Of a DNA stretch of 63,118 nt, positions 1-12,212 are shown one piece after another. The notes under the pieces are model-generated. The model searched no databases. It was not told where the DNA came from and saw only the letters and a program-made list of their open reading frames with translations. The stretch is from Gonapodya sp. JEL0774 (taxonomy: Eukaryota; Monoblepharomycota; Monoblepharidomycetes; Monoblepharidales; Gonapodyaceae). The position numbers and the translations under genes were made by a program. Every line of letters starts with the position of its first letter. Position 1 is the first letter of the stretch. The stretch covers positions 1 to 63,118 of the forward strand of contig JADIIX010000134.1 of the NCBI GenBank assembly GCA_027604505.1, given 5' to 3'.

Positions 1-291
1 TCTCATTTGGGGTGGTGGCGAAACACCCCAGGAGGCACCACCCCATGTGGGGTACCCCAGAATTCACATATGCCTGTCCAGATCATGAGGGTCCTAAGTT
101 CTCCTGAAGGGTTGCAAGAAAGCAAACTCGAAACCTACCGAAGGGGGCGCCCGCTTTCAGCTCACCTGCTCATTCACCTCGTTCGCTTCGCTACATTCCG
201 CTTTGCAATCAAGCTCTCCAAGGTTTTGTTCTGCTATCCTTTCAGAACGTACTCGTGGAAAAGAGCCAACCACCCACCGAAAACTCATGCC
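1..291. other. upstream region with short inverted repeats
   Basis: No gene is seen. Two small GC-rich inverted repeats lie at 9-17/36-44 and within 41-57. They may only reflect local composition upstream of the first receptor gene, and I see no clear promoter element. Confidence 0.3.
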
Positions 292-2293
292 ATGCGCGTG
301 ATGCTGCCTTGTGCAGCACTCCTGATGGCTGGAGGTGGTTTGGTGACCCACTCAATCGCTCAAACAATCGCCGACGACTGCGGTTATTTTGAAAACGTGC
401 TGGATGGGTCCAACATCTCGCTTCCATGGCCTAGAGGGAACTGCTGTGATTTCTACAGGATAATCATCAGCGATTATAGTGGACTCAACAGCGAGCAAGG
501 ATTCAATTGCTCCAACGCCCGCGTAGTTCGAGCTTCTCTTCCTCAAATGAATATTACAGCCCATCAGATGCCACCGCTTTCAAATCTGACGAATCTAGAG
601 TATTTTGACATGTCCAGCAATCGCCTGTCGGGATCAGCGCCGTCGGTTGAAGGATTGGTCAACCTTGGATACATAAACTTGCGAAGCAATTTTATCACGA
701 CTTTTCCGCCTGGCGTGGAGAATTTGACCAAGCTCAGTACACTTAATATGTATATAAACAACATCACGGGGTCACTGCCGAATCTCACTGGACTTGTAGG
801 ACTCAAAGATTTGTGGATCTTTTGTGCGTGCATTGTCTAGTCGCCCATTCTCTTTCTGACCATATCCAATTGCACATGAATCTCATCATATTCTGCTAAT
901 CCTTCAGCCAATAACATGTCTGGCTCCATTGATGGCCTTCTCCCCCGCGTCAACCTCACCTCGTGCCAACTCAACAACGGCAACACCAACACCGGCTTAT
1001 ACACTCGAACTTGCGATGTACCTGCCGCATGTCTCAGTGCTGGGGAGTCCTTGCCTGTCTTAATGGATCTGCCCAATGGAACCACCACCGTATCCACCTG
1101 CGCCTTGATGAAGTCTACTGGTGGGTCAGCACCAATGACCGCATCCCCGCAAACGGGGATAAATTACGCATTGATTGGAGGTGCTGCTGGCGGAGGAGTC
1201 GCAGTGATTGCGGCTATGGGCATCACGTATTATATTGTGATGGCAAAGCGGAAACGCGCCGCGGCGGCGAATGCGACCACAACTGATGAAAAGGAGCCTC
1301 ACTGGTGGGTCTCTGCCAAGATGTTCCCCCGCCCATGAGTGGTTCGACTTTAAAGATGCCTCCATCGCATAGGTTCTTCCTCCGGATCGCTGGCCCACTT
1401 GGTCTGGAGAACGAAGCCACGGTTGAGTATTCGGGACCGCCGTTTACCGTAGTTCAGAGGGTGGGTCTGACACGACTGCTTTTCTTGTTCCTGTGAATCT
1501 CATTCACTTTTTCTCTGCGCTGCGGACGATTTAGTATGATGCTCAAGCGCCAGACGAGATGGACCTCGTACCGGGTCATTTGGTACAAATGCAGGGAATT
1601 TTCCGAGATGGGTGAGTCGGTACTTGAGCTTTGACGAGCAGATTCTCGATAGTGAAACCTTTTGCTCCCAGTTGGGCATCCTGCTGGGACATGACTGCCA
1701 CGAAATACGGGACCGTACCTCTGTGAGCAACAATGAATCGAATATCGGCCAGGAGCTCTTCTGAAGTCATTTACCTGAATCACTTTTGGCTTAACAGCGA
1801 CTGCCTGCTCCTTGCCGACCACATCCTGCCCTCTGCCACGAACCAACATTCGTTCCCACTCTCGCGGGGGGAAGGTTCTTTTGTTCGCAGCGTATCCCTC
1901 TCTGCCTCCTCGCTCGCCCGAACTCATCCTCCGTCCAGTACCTCGTCTTCCTTTGGCAAATCAACTTTGCCGGACAAGACCCTCACGAACTCGGGCACCA
2001 TGGTCGACAGAGCTGGTAGTGTGCGGACTTCGGGACTAGCGTCCAGGTCAGCGTTCGGAAGTACCTTTGGTAGTCAAGAGGAACTTATGGGCCGAGGTAC
2101 CAGTGTTCGTGGAGTGGAGCCTGGGGTGGAGAGGGGACCCTCGATTGGGACAGAACGGACGCTGTGGAACCACAGGGGGGCTCCATCGACAGCTCCCTCT
2201 TCGCCACGGTCTCCTGGGTCTCCTGGAACAAGCGTGGGAGAAGTCGGGTCCGGGGAGTCTGAGTCAACGCAAGATTCACCGCCAAGGCAGTGA
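292..2293 (+). CDS. LRR receptor-like membrane protein with cytoplasmic SH3 domain (paralog 1)
   Basis: Six exons (292-823, 908-1304, 1340-1460, 1535-1611, 1672-1722, 1798-2293) join with every codon phase agreeing and give about 557 residues. The ATG at 292 precedes a hydrophobic signal peptide ending near AQT. Next comes a Cys/Trp-containing cap (PWPRGNCCDF), then about four leucine-rich repeats with the LxxLxxLxxNxxSGS pattern; the 823/908 splice restores a perfect repeat. A single membrane helix lies at about residues 264-290, followed by a KRKR stop-transfer. Exons 3-6 encode an SH3 domain (key stretches DEMDLVPG, GIFRDGW, GTVPLDCL) and a Ser/Gly-rich tail. By family logic it senses something outside the cell and recruits PxxP proteins inside; no kinase domain is present. 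The 35-nt intron at 1305-1339 is unusually short, so that junction is the weakest. Two paralogs follow on the same strand. Confidence 0.8.
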
Positions 2294-2963
2294 AAGTGGG
2301 GGAAGATGTTGGTTGTTTCCAGGATCGACACAATCGCCGCGATCATTTTTGATCAGTCTCGCCTGGATCAGTTTGAGCTTGCCACTCCTTCCGGCGTAGA
2401 GAAACTAACTGTACGTGTTGATGCAAGATGTACCGGCACTGGAGAGTAAGGGCACTGAGCACTTGCAGGTCTAAATTTTGAATGGCTTATTCGTACTACT
2501 ATTACCAAAGCCTCTGTCGTATTCGTATATTTTGATATACCTCTATTCGAAATGATCACATCATGTCGCGTACCAGTAAAGGTGCGATCGGACACTTCTT
2601 CATATGTTACTGAAGGGGCTGATGCTGCGAACTGAAGGTGCTCTGTGTCGCACTATCCAGTGATAACCGCTACAAACTGAAACTTTGCCAAACAGCTGGA
2701 CGCACCGAAAGCATTTCTGGACATGGGGGGCGTGTGGGCTCGCCAGTTAAGTGTGACCATCATTATTTTCAATGAATCGAAGATAGTCGAGTGGATCGAA
2801 CCATCAAAACGAAAATGTTTCCAACATTAAATATTGCACGGGTTTCTGCGATGCGGTATGTAGGTGGCTGCCCTGGCTGTGGCCTTTCCTGGCGGTGATG
2901 GTCGTTTCCAGCTCGCCGTGGTTGCTCCATCAAAAGCATTTTCGGTTAGCGGATCAGAGCAAA
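2294..2963. other. intergenic region between two receptor paralogs
   Basis: No exon with convincing coding character is seen. It holds the 3' flank of paralog 1 and the promoter side of paralog 2. An in-frame upstream ATG at 2895 would lengthen paralog 2 by 23 residues. Confidence 0.4.
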
Positions 2964-5191
2964 ATGCGCCTGATGCGCAACGGAGTCGCCTATTCCAACG
3001 TGGAGCTTGTAAAACCAGGATCGGATCGATCAATTCTTTTGAGCATTATACTCTTCACTCTGTCGATCTCGTTTTCGTGCATATTCGCGCAGTCTCAGCG
3101 AGAAGATTGTGCCGTCTGGGAAGATGTATATAACCAGAGCGGCGTCGCTGTCCCCTGGCCAATCGGCGAATGTTGCGGATACAGGGACACATCAAGCTAC
3201 TCCCGGAGCATCATTTGCGACTTGAACAATCGGACAATGTTCGTGACCCTTCCTGCCGCCGGTTTGAAGGGCCAGCTTCCGTCGCTGGCGAGCCAGACGT
3301 CACTTCAAGCTCTGTACCTTTCCAACAACAATTTGACCGGTCCGATACCGGATTTACCCTATTTGCCCAAGCCTCTCATCTACTTGCTAGGACTGGATGG
3401 AAACTCTTTCACGGGATCAATTCCTGCTACCCTCGCGAACCAAAAGGCCCTCATCACTTTAACTCTCTCCAAGAATCGGCTCACGGGAACAGTACCTGAT
3501 CTGTCAAATCTCACCGGCCTCGCATCCCTCACCCTTTTTGACAACCTGTTGTCTGGAAATGTGGATGGAAGAGTACCCCAGGGCTTGGTCACGTGCATTC
3601 TCTACATACCCGGCACCAACGACGGCAACAAAGACCTTTACTCTTGTGCTCCGAACAATTTGCCAAGAGCATGTTTGTTCTCTGGGAATCTAAATGCTTT
3701 TGGACCGGACTGCCCGTCCACTGTAGTCACTACTACCACCACCACTGTCGCAACTACGCCCACAGTCGGCCCTTCTGTCACTGACGCTTCTCTCAGCTCA
3801 GTAAAGACAACACCAACGGGAACTACTACTCCGCCACCACCAGGACTCGATTCTCCTCCTAACACCGCTCTCATTGCTGGTGCCACCGTTGGAGGATTTG
3901 TGGGTCTTGTTGCAATTGTGTGTTTCGTGTTGTGGTATGTGCGAAAGAGAGGATCAAAAAGCCCAGGACCTCTTGAAAAGGATATCGATGGACGGGGAAC
4001 CTACGCGCCAGTGTCGTTGAGTTCGGGGCTCGGAGGTGGTAGCTCGAGAAACAAGGTACGCGGAACCACACATCAGCCCAACTCCCAAGCAATAGTAACA
4101 CTGCTCCTCCATTACACCCTCGGCCTGCAATCAAACTTGGATATGCTCTCAACCCCTCCGATTCTACAAGGAACCACACGTTCGTTGCTTCTGTTATGTT
4201 GGAATTGCCGGTGGAATTGATCCTTACCTGCACGCCTCAGTGGCTATTCTTGCATCTTGCTACTCCACTAGGGTTGCCGGACGCGTCTTATGTTGACTGT
4301 AACATGGAGGCAATGGCGATTACTGAGGTACCGCTCCCAACTTCATCGGTGTTTCTGTTCTGCGAAAGCTCGAATCCACCTCATTCACTCTTTTCATCCA
4401 ACCAAACCTCTCAGTTCCCTGCTCCAAACCCCGACGAACTCCCTTTGCTACCCAGCACCCCCGTCACGCTTGTCCGCGTCTTCCGAGACGGATGGGGTCT
4501 TGCCCGACTCCGTTCCCTCCCCCCTTCCAACCAACCTTCACACATCGAGGGTGTCGTGCCACTTGAATGTTTGGATGTTGGCAGGTATGGTGTGCAGAGT
4601 GGATCTGTAAGAACGGGATCAGGTGGCCTGTCTCCTAGTGCACACGGATATGGCGATCGATGGGAAAGTAGGGGTTGGTCACTGAACACGCAGAGTCAGG
4701 TACGCACAATCGCAGTTGCTCTATTTAGTGTTTGAGTCCGTACCTCTACTCGATGCTCTTGAAATCCAATCGCACAGTCCACCCTGACCCCACCCTTCTC
4801 CGTCCCGTTTGACTTCGATGTTCGTGGGCCTGGAACACCAGCATCTACATCCTACTACCCTGTACCTTCAACTCAAACGTCCACTCAAATATCTTCTGGC
4901 GGCACCAACTTGCAGCCGACAGACTCCTATGCGCCTGTGTCACACGTCCCCTCTGGCCCACCCCAGTTCTCACTGCCATTTGATAGTAGAACCGAATACG
5001 AACGGTCGTCAAGGACTATGGTCGGAGATGTCTCTGGTTCCGTGGGTAATACCGGGAGCGGTGGGGTCAAGGCCAGGCCGAGGGTATCCTCAAGGAGTGC
5101 CTTGGATACGCCCTCTTCGAGGAACATGGCGTCGACCTTTGGTGTGAGTGGTGTCAGTGGAGAGCCGGACCTGAGGACTGGCGGAATATAG
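2964..5191 (+). CDS. LRR receptor-like membrane protein with cytoplasmic SH3 domain (paralog 2)
   Basis: The first exon (2964-4055) encodes a signal peptide ending near FAQSQ, a capping region (VPWPIGECCGY), about four leucine-rich repeats of the plant-like LxxLxLxxNxLTGxIP type, a Thr-rich stalk, one membrane helix and a basic KRGSK stop-transfer. The SH3 domain is split between a small exon ending at 4327 (MAITE) and an exon at 4415-4699 (PNPDELPLL, RVFRDGWGLA, GVVPLECL). A final exon at 4778-5191 gives a Ser/Pro/Gly tail. The last two exons close in phase; boundaries between 4056 and about 4270 are uncertain. An upstream in-frame ATG at 2895 is possible, but 2964 places the signal peptide nearer the N-terminus. 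Architecture matches the genes at 292 and 12729. No enzymatic domain is visible, so signalling would have to go through SH3 partners. Confidence 0.8.
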
Positions 5192-5319
5192 TTGTTCGGT
5201 AATGCGGATGATGGTACTACATACTATAGCGGGATCAACTATGTAAGATCAATTCATTGAATGTATTGCGACAAGTATTTATCGCCTGCCAACCTCGAGC
5301 ACACTACTGAACGAAGAGT

Positions 5320-7659
5320 TCACAGTGAATCCAATTCCAAACCGTTCCATACCGTCAGTGCCCACTGCTCCGTGTCCTGACCAACCCATCGGCCCCATGT
5401 CCATTCCTCGGACATCAATTCTTCTTCCCACCACTCAAGCTCGTCAAACGCACGCGCCGCCTCAATCCCGTCGAACCATGCCATTGCCGCGTCCACTATA
5501 TAATTCGGCAGATGAAGGGCGACCAGCAGAAGCCTGAGCGACAATAGAAAGGCCTGCAAGTGAGCACAAAGATGAGCAAAATGCAGCGATGGTCGATTCG
5601 GATGTGTGGGCCGTGTTTCGTGAAGTGAGTCTGGGATGTTGGTGGACAGACGAGATAGCCACCTCCCTGCCACAAGAATGAGTGCTGCGGCTTCGACAGG
5701 GTTAAGCGCAGCGGTAGGTGTTGAGCCTACAGTGCGGGTATAAGCGGTAAAAAATCCTGCAAGACCAATTGCTACACCACGATGGCTGGGAAGGGACCAA
5801 CCAAGGGCGGAGGGCGGGACGTCAAGGCATTGAGCTGCCACAGCTTCTCTCTGGGTGTTATCAGACATTACGGCAAGCCACTGAGAAAGCTTTGTCACGT
5901 CGTTATCTCCACCGTAACCCCCCACCTCTCTTGCTATTTCAACCAGTGAGTTCAAAGCTACAGGAGTTCCCTCCACCTGTGCGTACCTGTCCTTCCCTTT
6001 TCGAAGCTCCACTGCCAAAACCCATTGTCCCTTTGCGTATCGTTCGATGAGTCCCGGGTCACCCCATCGAATCACGGACCACGACCAGGCCCATGGGAGA
6101 GCACCGCAGGAGATGAGTGACGACGACCAGCAAGACGCCCGCGATACGTCTTCAAAGGAACCAACGCAAAGAAAACGAGAGTGCAGGAGAACAGATTGAA
6201 TGTGCGAAGGGGGGTGTAAATCTGTGCTCAGAGGGTTCGTGGGGACGTACGATTCGAGAGCATTGCGGATCCCAATCATCGCTGCCACGCCATCCTCACT
6301 GAGACTGCATACTCGCTCCAAATCTTCAAGAATGAATTTTAGTGGGGCATCGGGATGGAAGGAGCGGATGTACCCCGCCGCGAGAGCGATGTTGTCGGGG
6401 AGATTTGGCACAATGGGGCCAGAATGTTGGCGGCTCTTCATATGCGATAAAAGACGATGTGGGAGGACAGAAGGAGGTGTGTAATCGGTGCCGGAGAGAG
6501 CGGCAAGCAGAGGCAAGCGGGAAATAGGAAGGGTGAGGGCTACCGTGAGATTGCAGTGAGCGTTGCAACGGAATAGCGACTGATGATGGGAACCGGAACA
6601 GACCTTGGGCAAGTATGGTGGATGTGTGGAGCGAGGCGGTCAGCGAGAATGGTTGGGTATCAGAAGGAGATTCGGAGGCAGGAAACGTGAGCGATGAGAG
6701 TGGGACATAGAAGATACCCTGTTATGGCGCAGCGTGTCAGCAAATTCTTACAGATAACACTTAGCAAGTCCCACCTCAAACACCACAAAATCCGAATCGT
6801 TGGAGACCACCACAACAACACCACGACCTCCGTGTTTATCCGCCAATTTTCGAGCCACACCGACGCAGATTCGATCCCCATCTTCGGTGGCGAAATTGCA
6901 AAACACATCAAATTTGATACGATGGTTTGTGTTGGTCCATGACTGCGCGGCTCGTTGTACTGCCTCGACTGCCAGGAGAGGCAAGACTCCACCTCTACGG
7001 TCACACCATTCCTTTTTTAAGCCTCGCCTGGTTTCCGTATTCTTCTTTTTCCGCTTGGCGCTCTTGGTGTTCTTGGACATTGTTCCCTCCACTCCCCACC
7101 GTTCCACAATCCCACGTACTTTCACCAGCTTTTCGACCTCACGACTTCTCCGGGTCCCAAGCTTTCCCGGAGGCACTCCACCGTCGAAGATGAGGTGGGC
7201 GGAGGACTTCGGAGGCGAGGCACGACCGAGTGCGGTGAGAAACTGTCGGAAGTGGTGAGATCACCGAAAACGTGAAACCGGGGCCACAGAGCATCATTCA
7301 CATCAAATGTTGCCTTCTCCAGGGCTTTGTACGTCCCTATGTAAGTGTAATCCACTTTCGACGACAGATAATGCGCAAGAGACGATGCATCTACTACGAT
7401 ATCGACAGGGGTATTCGGACCAACGACAAGGTTTCCATTTGCTGTCGGCGGATTGGTCACGTAATCGCATGGTCGAGAAGAGTTTGATGGAGAGAGTAAT
7501 GCAAATTGCCGCTTCAGAGCCGCTGAGGACGATAGAAATGTTGTCAAGCGAATGACGCCTTCGTTTCAATCAGGATAGGTAAAATAGGCATGAACAACTT
7601 GGATCAGAATCAAATCTTGTAGATCTCTTGGTAGAAATGTCATCGAAAATCCCACCCAT
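5320..7659 (-). CDS. ASTE1: Asteroid-family PIN/FEN-like nuclease domain protein
   Basis: Reading right to left, a 4-nt first exon (7656-7659, ATGG) joins exon 7302-7558 to give an MGVIRLTTFL start, the classic Asteroid N-terminus, then VDIVVDASSL. Exon 6775-7242 carries the FDGG...KL.TR block and the acidic motif VSNDSDF. The next exon starts at 6718 (GIFYVPL). The long last exon (to 5320) begins near SRLPLLAALSGTDY and supplies the helical C-terminus. Exons 1-3 close in phase; the junction around 6600-6700 needs a frame change I could not resolve (an intron not identified, or an indel). Asteroid proteins are XPG/FEN-like, with incompletely known function linked to DNA repair and signalling. 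The Asp residues of SNDSDF and VVDAS suggest a retained metal site. Without the tiny first exon no ATG opens the frame. Confidence 0.72.
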
Positions 7660-7898
7660 ATGTTTTCTCCGATAGATGGAAGGCCGACGCTGCATGAAGG
7701 GGTCCCCAGCTGCTCCCGCTTCCATGCAGAGCCTTGATGAACCTGAATGAGCGCGAGCAGAGTGTGATAATAAATCTGTATTTACAACTTGTATTATCAA
7801 ATAGATATCGAAACTGTCCTGCATAAAAAATGGATCCGTCTCGACATCTTTACCCTTTTGCCATGAACCCGGACCCGCGACCAACCGCCAAATAAATA

Positions 7899-9709
7899 CT
7901 ATGCTTGTTCCAATTTTATGGAGGGAACCATGCCAATATTCTCATTTTCCTGGCACCCAACACCTGAATCTCGAACCAAGGGAGGAGCTTGTGAACGCTC
8001 GGAATTTGTTCCGTCTGAGGGGTTCGCTACACTGCTGGCAGATAATCCAATATCAGGCAGCGTAGCTCCAACAGTGGCTTTATGATCGGACAGCCAAGCT
8101 TTCTCTAATACTCCCTGAGGGAAGTACACTGCTTGTCTCCGAAGCCCATTTGAATAGATCTTGCCGGTACTCAATTTGGTCCAGAACTCTTCCCGCTCTG
8201 AGGTGAGTTGAACAAAAACTTTTGCCTCGTGCGATTTGCTTTCGAATGAGATTCCTTGAACGGTCTGTTTCACCAGCAGGCTTATGTACTGAATATTTTG
8301 CAACTTGTTCCTGAGATCAGAACAGCCGCTCCTGCTGAGCAGTGAAATGACGTTTAAAGCTCTTCTGCGAGAGTCCCAGAGTTGCTTAAGTCCAACCAGA
8401 GTTTCGAAAACTTCACCACCAAATGTGATACCACCGAACGGCATACTCAAATGGTCGTACGCCTCCAGAATTGCCGTGATTTGTTCAACTCTTTGCGTAA
8501 AAGGTGTAGAGGCCTCCGTTTGCATCTTCTTGGGTACACGCGACAAAAATGTCTTCAGGAGCTTCAGGAACTTGCTCTCCTGAAGAGTGACCTCGTCGAG
8601 AGGGCCTTCAGAGGCGTTAACGTCGCTTTTCATATCAGTCACTCCAGCGATATTTCGACGGCGTCCAGAGCGGATGGGACCCCCTCCAGCACGCTCCTTC
8701 ACCTCGGCTGCGTGGGACTGTAAGCTGTTCGAAGTCTGCATTCCCGTGTCAGCGGAAACGGCTCGAACTCCTTCTCTCCTTCCTTTCCTGACAACTGGCG
8801 ATTTCGTATGAGGCGCTCGGGAAGGAAGCTCCTCAGATTCTCCTTGCGCTGCTGCGTTGTTCGGGGCGGCTAGAGAATTATTGGCGATCTCTTCCGAGTT
8901 CAAATTCGCACTCCCCCCATCTTCCGCTGTTCGTGACTCCAAGTCCATGAAGGGAGAGCTGCCTGATAATCCTCTTGTTGTCTCTGCTACAGCCGGCTCA
9001 CTGGTCGCTTCTGGCTTTACGATCGGCATGGTCCAAGACGACGCAGTAAAAGGCACAAGACGCCGAGTCCCCCGAGGAGCAAAAGAGTGGTCATCTGCAG
9101 ATGCGGCAACGGACAAGTCAGCCACAGCGGAAATAATAGTGGAGGCTGATCCCGAAGGAGAATCGGCATTCGGCACGGTGGAAGCAAGTGAATCGACAGT
9201 CTGCTCAACTGGGACGGCAGGAACAGATACATGGGTCCTTGTTGCGATGTTCGTGGAGTCTACGGGCATAGTGGAAACACTGGACTGTCGATTATTGAAC
9301 TTCAATGAGGGTCCACTCCTACGGACACGGACCTCAAGGAAATCACCGGGTCTGATTTACGAGAACGTGCAATCAACGAGATTTCAACTAAAAAGCATTC
9401 TTTTGGGAGACACTCACGATAGCAGCTCGATTGCTCGTTCATCCACTGATGTCACCCACCCATTCCCGATGTCAGAGAGAACCACGACTTCGAAACCCTC
9501 GTTCCCGATTCTTCCTGAGAATGATTGATGGCATGTTCGCATCAAGTCCTTTCCGGTGCGCGCGGAGAAAAGAACTCGTCAGGAAAGAGGTTCGATTGCA
9601 TGAGATGCTCAAACTGTTTCCTCACATCATAGGAAAGCGGTTGCCGAATGAAGATAAATCGCTCGTCTCCTTGTAATCGGATATGGAGTCGCTGAGTGAT
9701 ACGATTCAT
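7899..9709 (-). CDS. hypothetical protein with PB1-like N-terminus and conserved helical C-terminus
   Basis: The long open exon (7899 to about 9345) has no ATG at its 5' end, but upstream exons splice on in phase. The proposed start is ATG 9707-9709 (MNRITQRLHIRLQGDERF). Its donor at 9625 (GTGAGG) joins an exon beginning at 9548, which ends in GTGAGT before an intron leading to PGDFLEV. The spliced N-terminus (about 90 residues, including VVVLSDIGNGWVTSVDE and ERAIELL) has the basic-start, acidic-turn pattern of a PB1/ubiquitin-fold domain; this is a visual judgement. A Ser/Ala/Glu-rich disordered middle follows, then a predicted helical region near QRVEQITAILEAYDHL that looks conserved but which I do not recognise. 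It may be a scaffold or signalling adaptor. The start and the PB1 assignment are the least certain parts. Confidence 0.55.
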
Positions 9710-9863
9710 CCAAATTAGTGGAGTTGCGATCCTAACCCCACTGCATAAAACCACCGGGAGCGATTCGTCCAAATTATCTTCCACTCGAAAACATTTTCCC
9801 CTTCCATCGCGATGAAATTAATATATCGATCCAAAATTGAATATTGAATACTCCGCGCCTGCC

Positions 9864-11211
9864 ATGGCTTGGACTCTCCCCTCATACCTTACCCGAGTCG
9901 TCCCCAGTCGCACGGTACGGCTGACATGGGAAGCGGCTCCGCGGATCTCAAGTGATCACCGAGAAGGAGGCTGGCTTGGGAGCGGTGATCGTTGACGCGG
10001 GGGCTTCGGACATTCCCACGCAACTAGATTTGATACCTCGCGTTTCACTTTCTGCTTCTCCTCACTCTCCACCTTCTACTGTTCTCGCAAGGTCCCAGCT
10101 CCCAACCACCCTCCCAAGCACCATTCTTCTTTCTCTTCGCTCACCAGGCTTCTGCCTGCCGGCGACCTCTTCTACGTCGACTGGCCGGCTGGAGATGCTT
10201 GCCGCAATGATAGGATACGGTTGTATTGCCGTGTTCGACGTTGCGTCACGATCGTGAAGGAGGTGGCCAGAGCTGCTGCGCAGGACTGAAGTGCGAGAGG
10301 ATAGATATGTGACAAGTCGGAGAGTTAATTGGTGAGGACTTGGTGGTCTGGCGGACGGACGTGAGTGGCGAGTTCTCAAGCGAGCTGTGAGATATGCTGT
10401 CCATAATTCTCATGGCTGACCCATTCCCCGACTCCTGTTCCTGTATCACTCCGCTCAGTGTAACGACGAGGATCTGCGTGGAATTTAGGTAAGGGAACGG
10501 GAACAGGGAGGCTTGTCAGGCAGTCCGCAACCCAACAACCACCCCACAAACCCGTCATCGACTTCACCAAGGTTCGGCCTTCGGGCACCCGCTGGAGCCC
10601 CGTACTCCACTTCCATCGACCTGACTCATTGCATTTGGAACTTTCTTCTGTTCCCCAGGCCTTCGACGACCTCTTCCATCACCGACTGGCGCTGCTTCAA
10701 GACCGCCCAGACCGCCCTTCTTCACCGAGACCTGGTCAAGTGGCCGACCGACATACGCCATAGACCGCCTCTGGTCGCTGGTAGCGGACCACCAACGCTA
10801 TCCGGACCGACGGGGTCGGCAACCGTGCGTTCGATCGGGGAGACCCCGGAACGCGAGTGTATCCAAGCGGTGCAAAGTCGGGCCTTCTGCTGTACAAGAA
10901 GGTTGCCTTTGTCGTAGCGCAGCACAAGCTGCGAGCTCCCTGTCCCTGAATTCCAACTGCGTGTTTCATCCACGTCTTGGGTGCGTCTGCTGGGCTGCTT
11001 AGGAGAACTCCGGCATCAGAATATCCCCGAGCTTGTCTCTGTGTCAGTTTCATGGCTGATTGCGGAGCGGGCGGAGGCGCAGTGGTAGATTGTGTTCTTT
11101 ACATTGCTAATGTAAGAGTATTCACAGAATCATGATCCAATTATACGGGAGAGAGCATGTAGTAACTACTTGGAATATCATCTGTTATCAAATTTGAAAG
11201 CAGGATATTGC
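9864..11211. other. GC-rich unresolved block, possible small multi-exon gene(s)
   Basis: Several open stretches overlap on both strands without one clear winner. On the plus strand, ATG 9864 opens MAWTLPSYLTRVVPSRT, and a stretch at about 10140-10289 reads PAGDLFYVDWPAGDACRNDR and ends in TGA. On the minus strand an ATG at 11053 opens a 105-codon frame. None carries a motif I recognise and splice phases could not be made to close. Base composition is visibly more GC-rich than the AT-rich stretch at 11100-11250. This could be one or two short genes with small introns, or decayed coding DNA. Confidence 0.3.
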
Positions 11212-12212
11212 TAAGTTAATTTCGATGAAAAATTAACAACGTTGATGAGATAACTCCGACATACAAACCCAGCTGTAGCTTTCCCACCCCTCACACCGCT
11301 CCTTTTCTTGGATCGTTTGGTGGTTCTCGTCACTCCGCCACCACTCTTCGAAGTGGCACACCCAGTCCCCCCTTTCTTACCTCATCGATGGTAAAGTCAC
11401 CTGTCAGTCTGGAATTGTCAATCAAAGGGACGTTCACACATTCCGCCACACCTGTCATGAGCTCATCAATCGAGAATTGGTGTGGGTCAATGATGCAAAT
11501 TGTGCTTTGTGTCATCCCATTTGTTAGTCACATTTCAAAGTAGGTGATTTGCAGAACTCACATCGACCAGCGATCAATAAAATCTCGCATGGCAGCGTCG
11601 TCACTGAATGTAAATTCGATGACGGCATTGTCATTGTGATACCGGACCTTAACGCTGTTTCGAATCAACAACCTAAGCCCTGCCGTCAGATGCTGATGCT
11701 GGGGGCAACAGTGGCAACGTCAAAATTTGGTGGAATAGGAAGGAAGATGCGAGCGCCGTTCGGGACCGCTGCACTGGTGAGCGAGGGTATGTAGCCGGGC
11801 TCAGCAGGTAGCAGTTCCATGCCGAGCTGGAGGCCCATAGCTTGGAGGGTGGGGATGCTGGTACAGGCTGTGAGGTTGTTAAACCTTTCAGTAAACTGTG
11901 CTGAGTTGAGTATTGGATAGATGGAGTTCGGAAATAGCGGGTAATGCTGCTGTATGTTGGTAGAAGAAGTCCACGTCATCAATGACCAACCTACCTTGTG
12001 GTGACGGTCAAGTACAGCAGACTGCGCACGGTCTTTAAGGACTGCACTCTCTTACTCACAGCAGTATTTACAAGAAACAAGTGGTGATTTGGTCCTGGTA
12101 AATCGCGGTAGCGGCGGAGTATTGCCCCGATGTTCTTGAAGTCCCCTGGTCTGACGGGGGCCTGGCATTGTCACATACCACGAGCCGCAACAGTCCCGAT
12201 TTCATCTGTCAT
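11212..12212 (-). CDS. hypothetical protein with very short introns and basic C-terminal tail
   Basis: The ATG at 12210-12212 opens MTDEIGTVAARG. A 33-nt intron (12146-12178) leads in phase to DFKNIGAILRRYRDLPGPN. A strong GTGAGTAAG donor and a roughly 39-nt intron lead to a 27-nt exon, and another short intron leads to QHYPLFPNSIYPILNS. Further pieces downstream read NSVKVRYHNDNAVIEFTF and STICIIDPHQFSIDEL. The last exon, after a GTAAGA donor, gives a Lys/Arg-rich tail (RTTKRSKKRSG) that could be a nuclear localisation signal, with the stop near 11212. Most phases close, but the junction at about 11695 does not. I do not recognise the family. Short introns and a basic tail are the only firm observations. 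Confidence 0.5.

Noticed and set aside
9-57. Short inverted repeats at the window start as a possible terminator or mobile-element end
   Set aside because: Arms are only about 9 bases and GC-rich; there is no target duplication or transposase nearby.
6588-6618. A 24-nt intron in the Asteroid-type gene
   Set aside because: A GT..AG pair exists, but its length is a multiple of three and it does not fix the required frame change, so it does not explain the junction.
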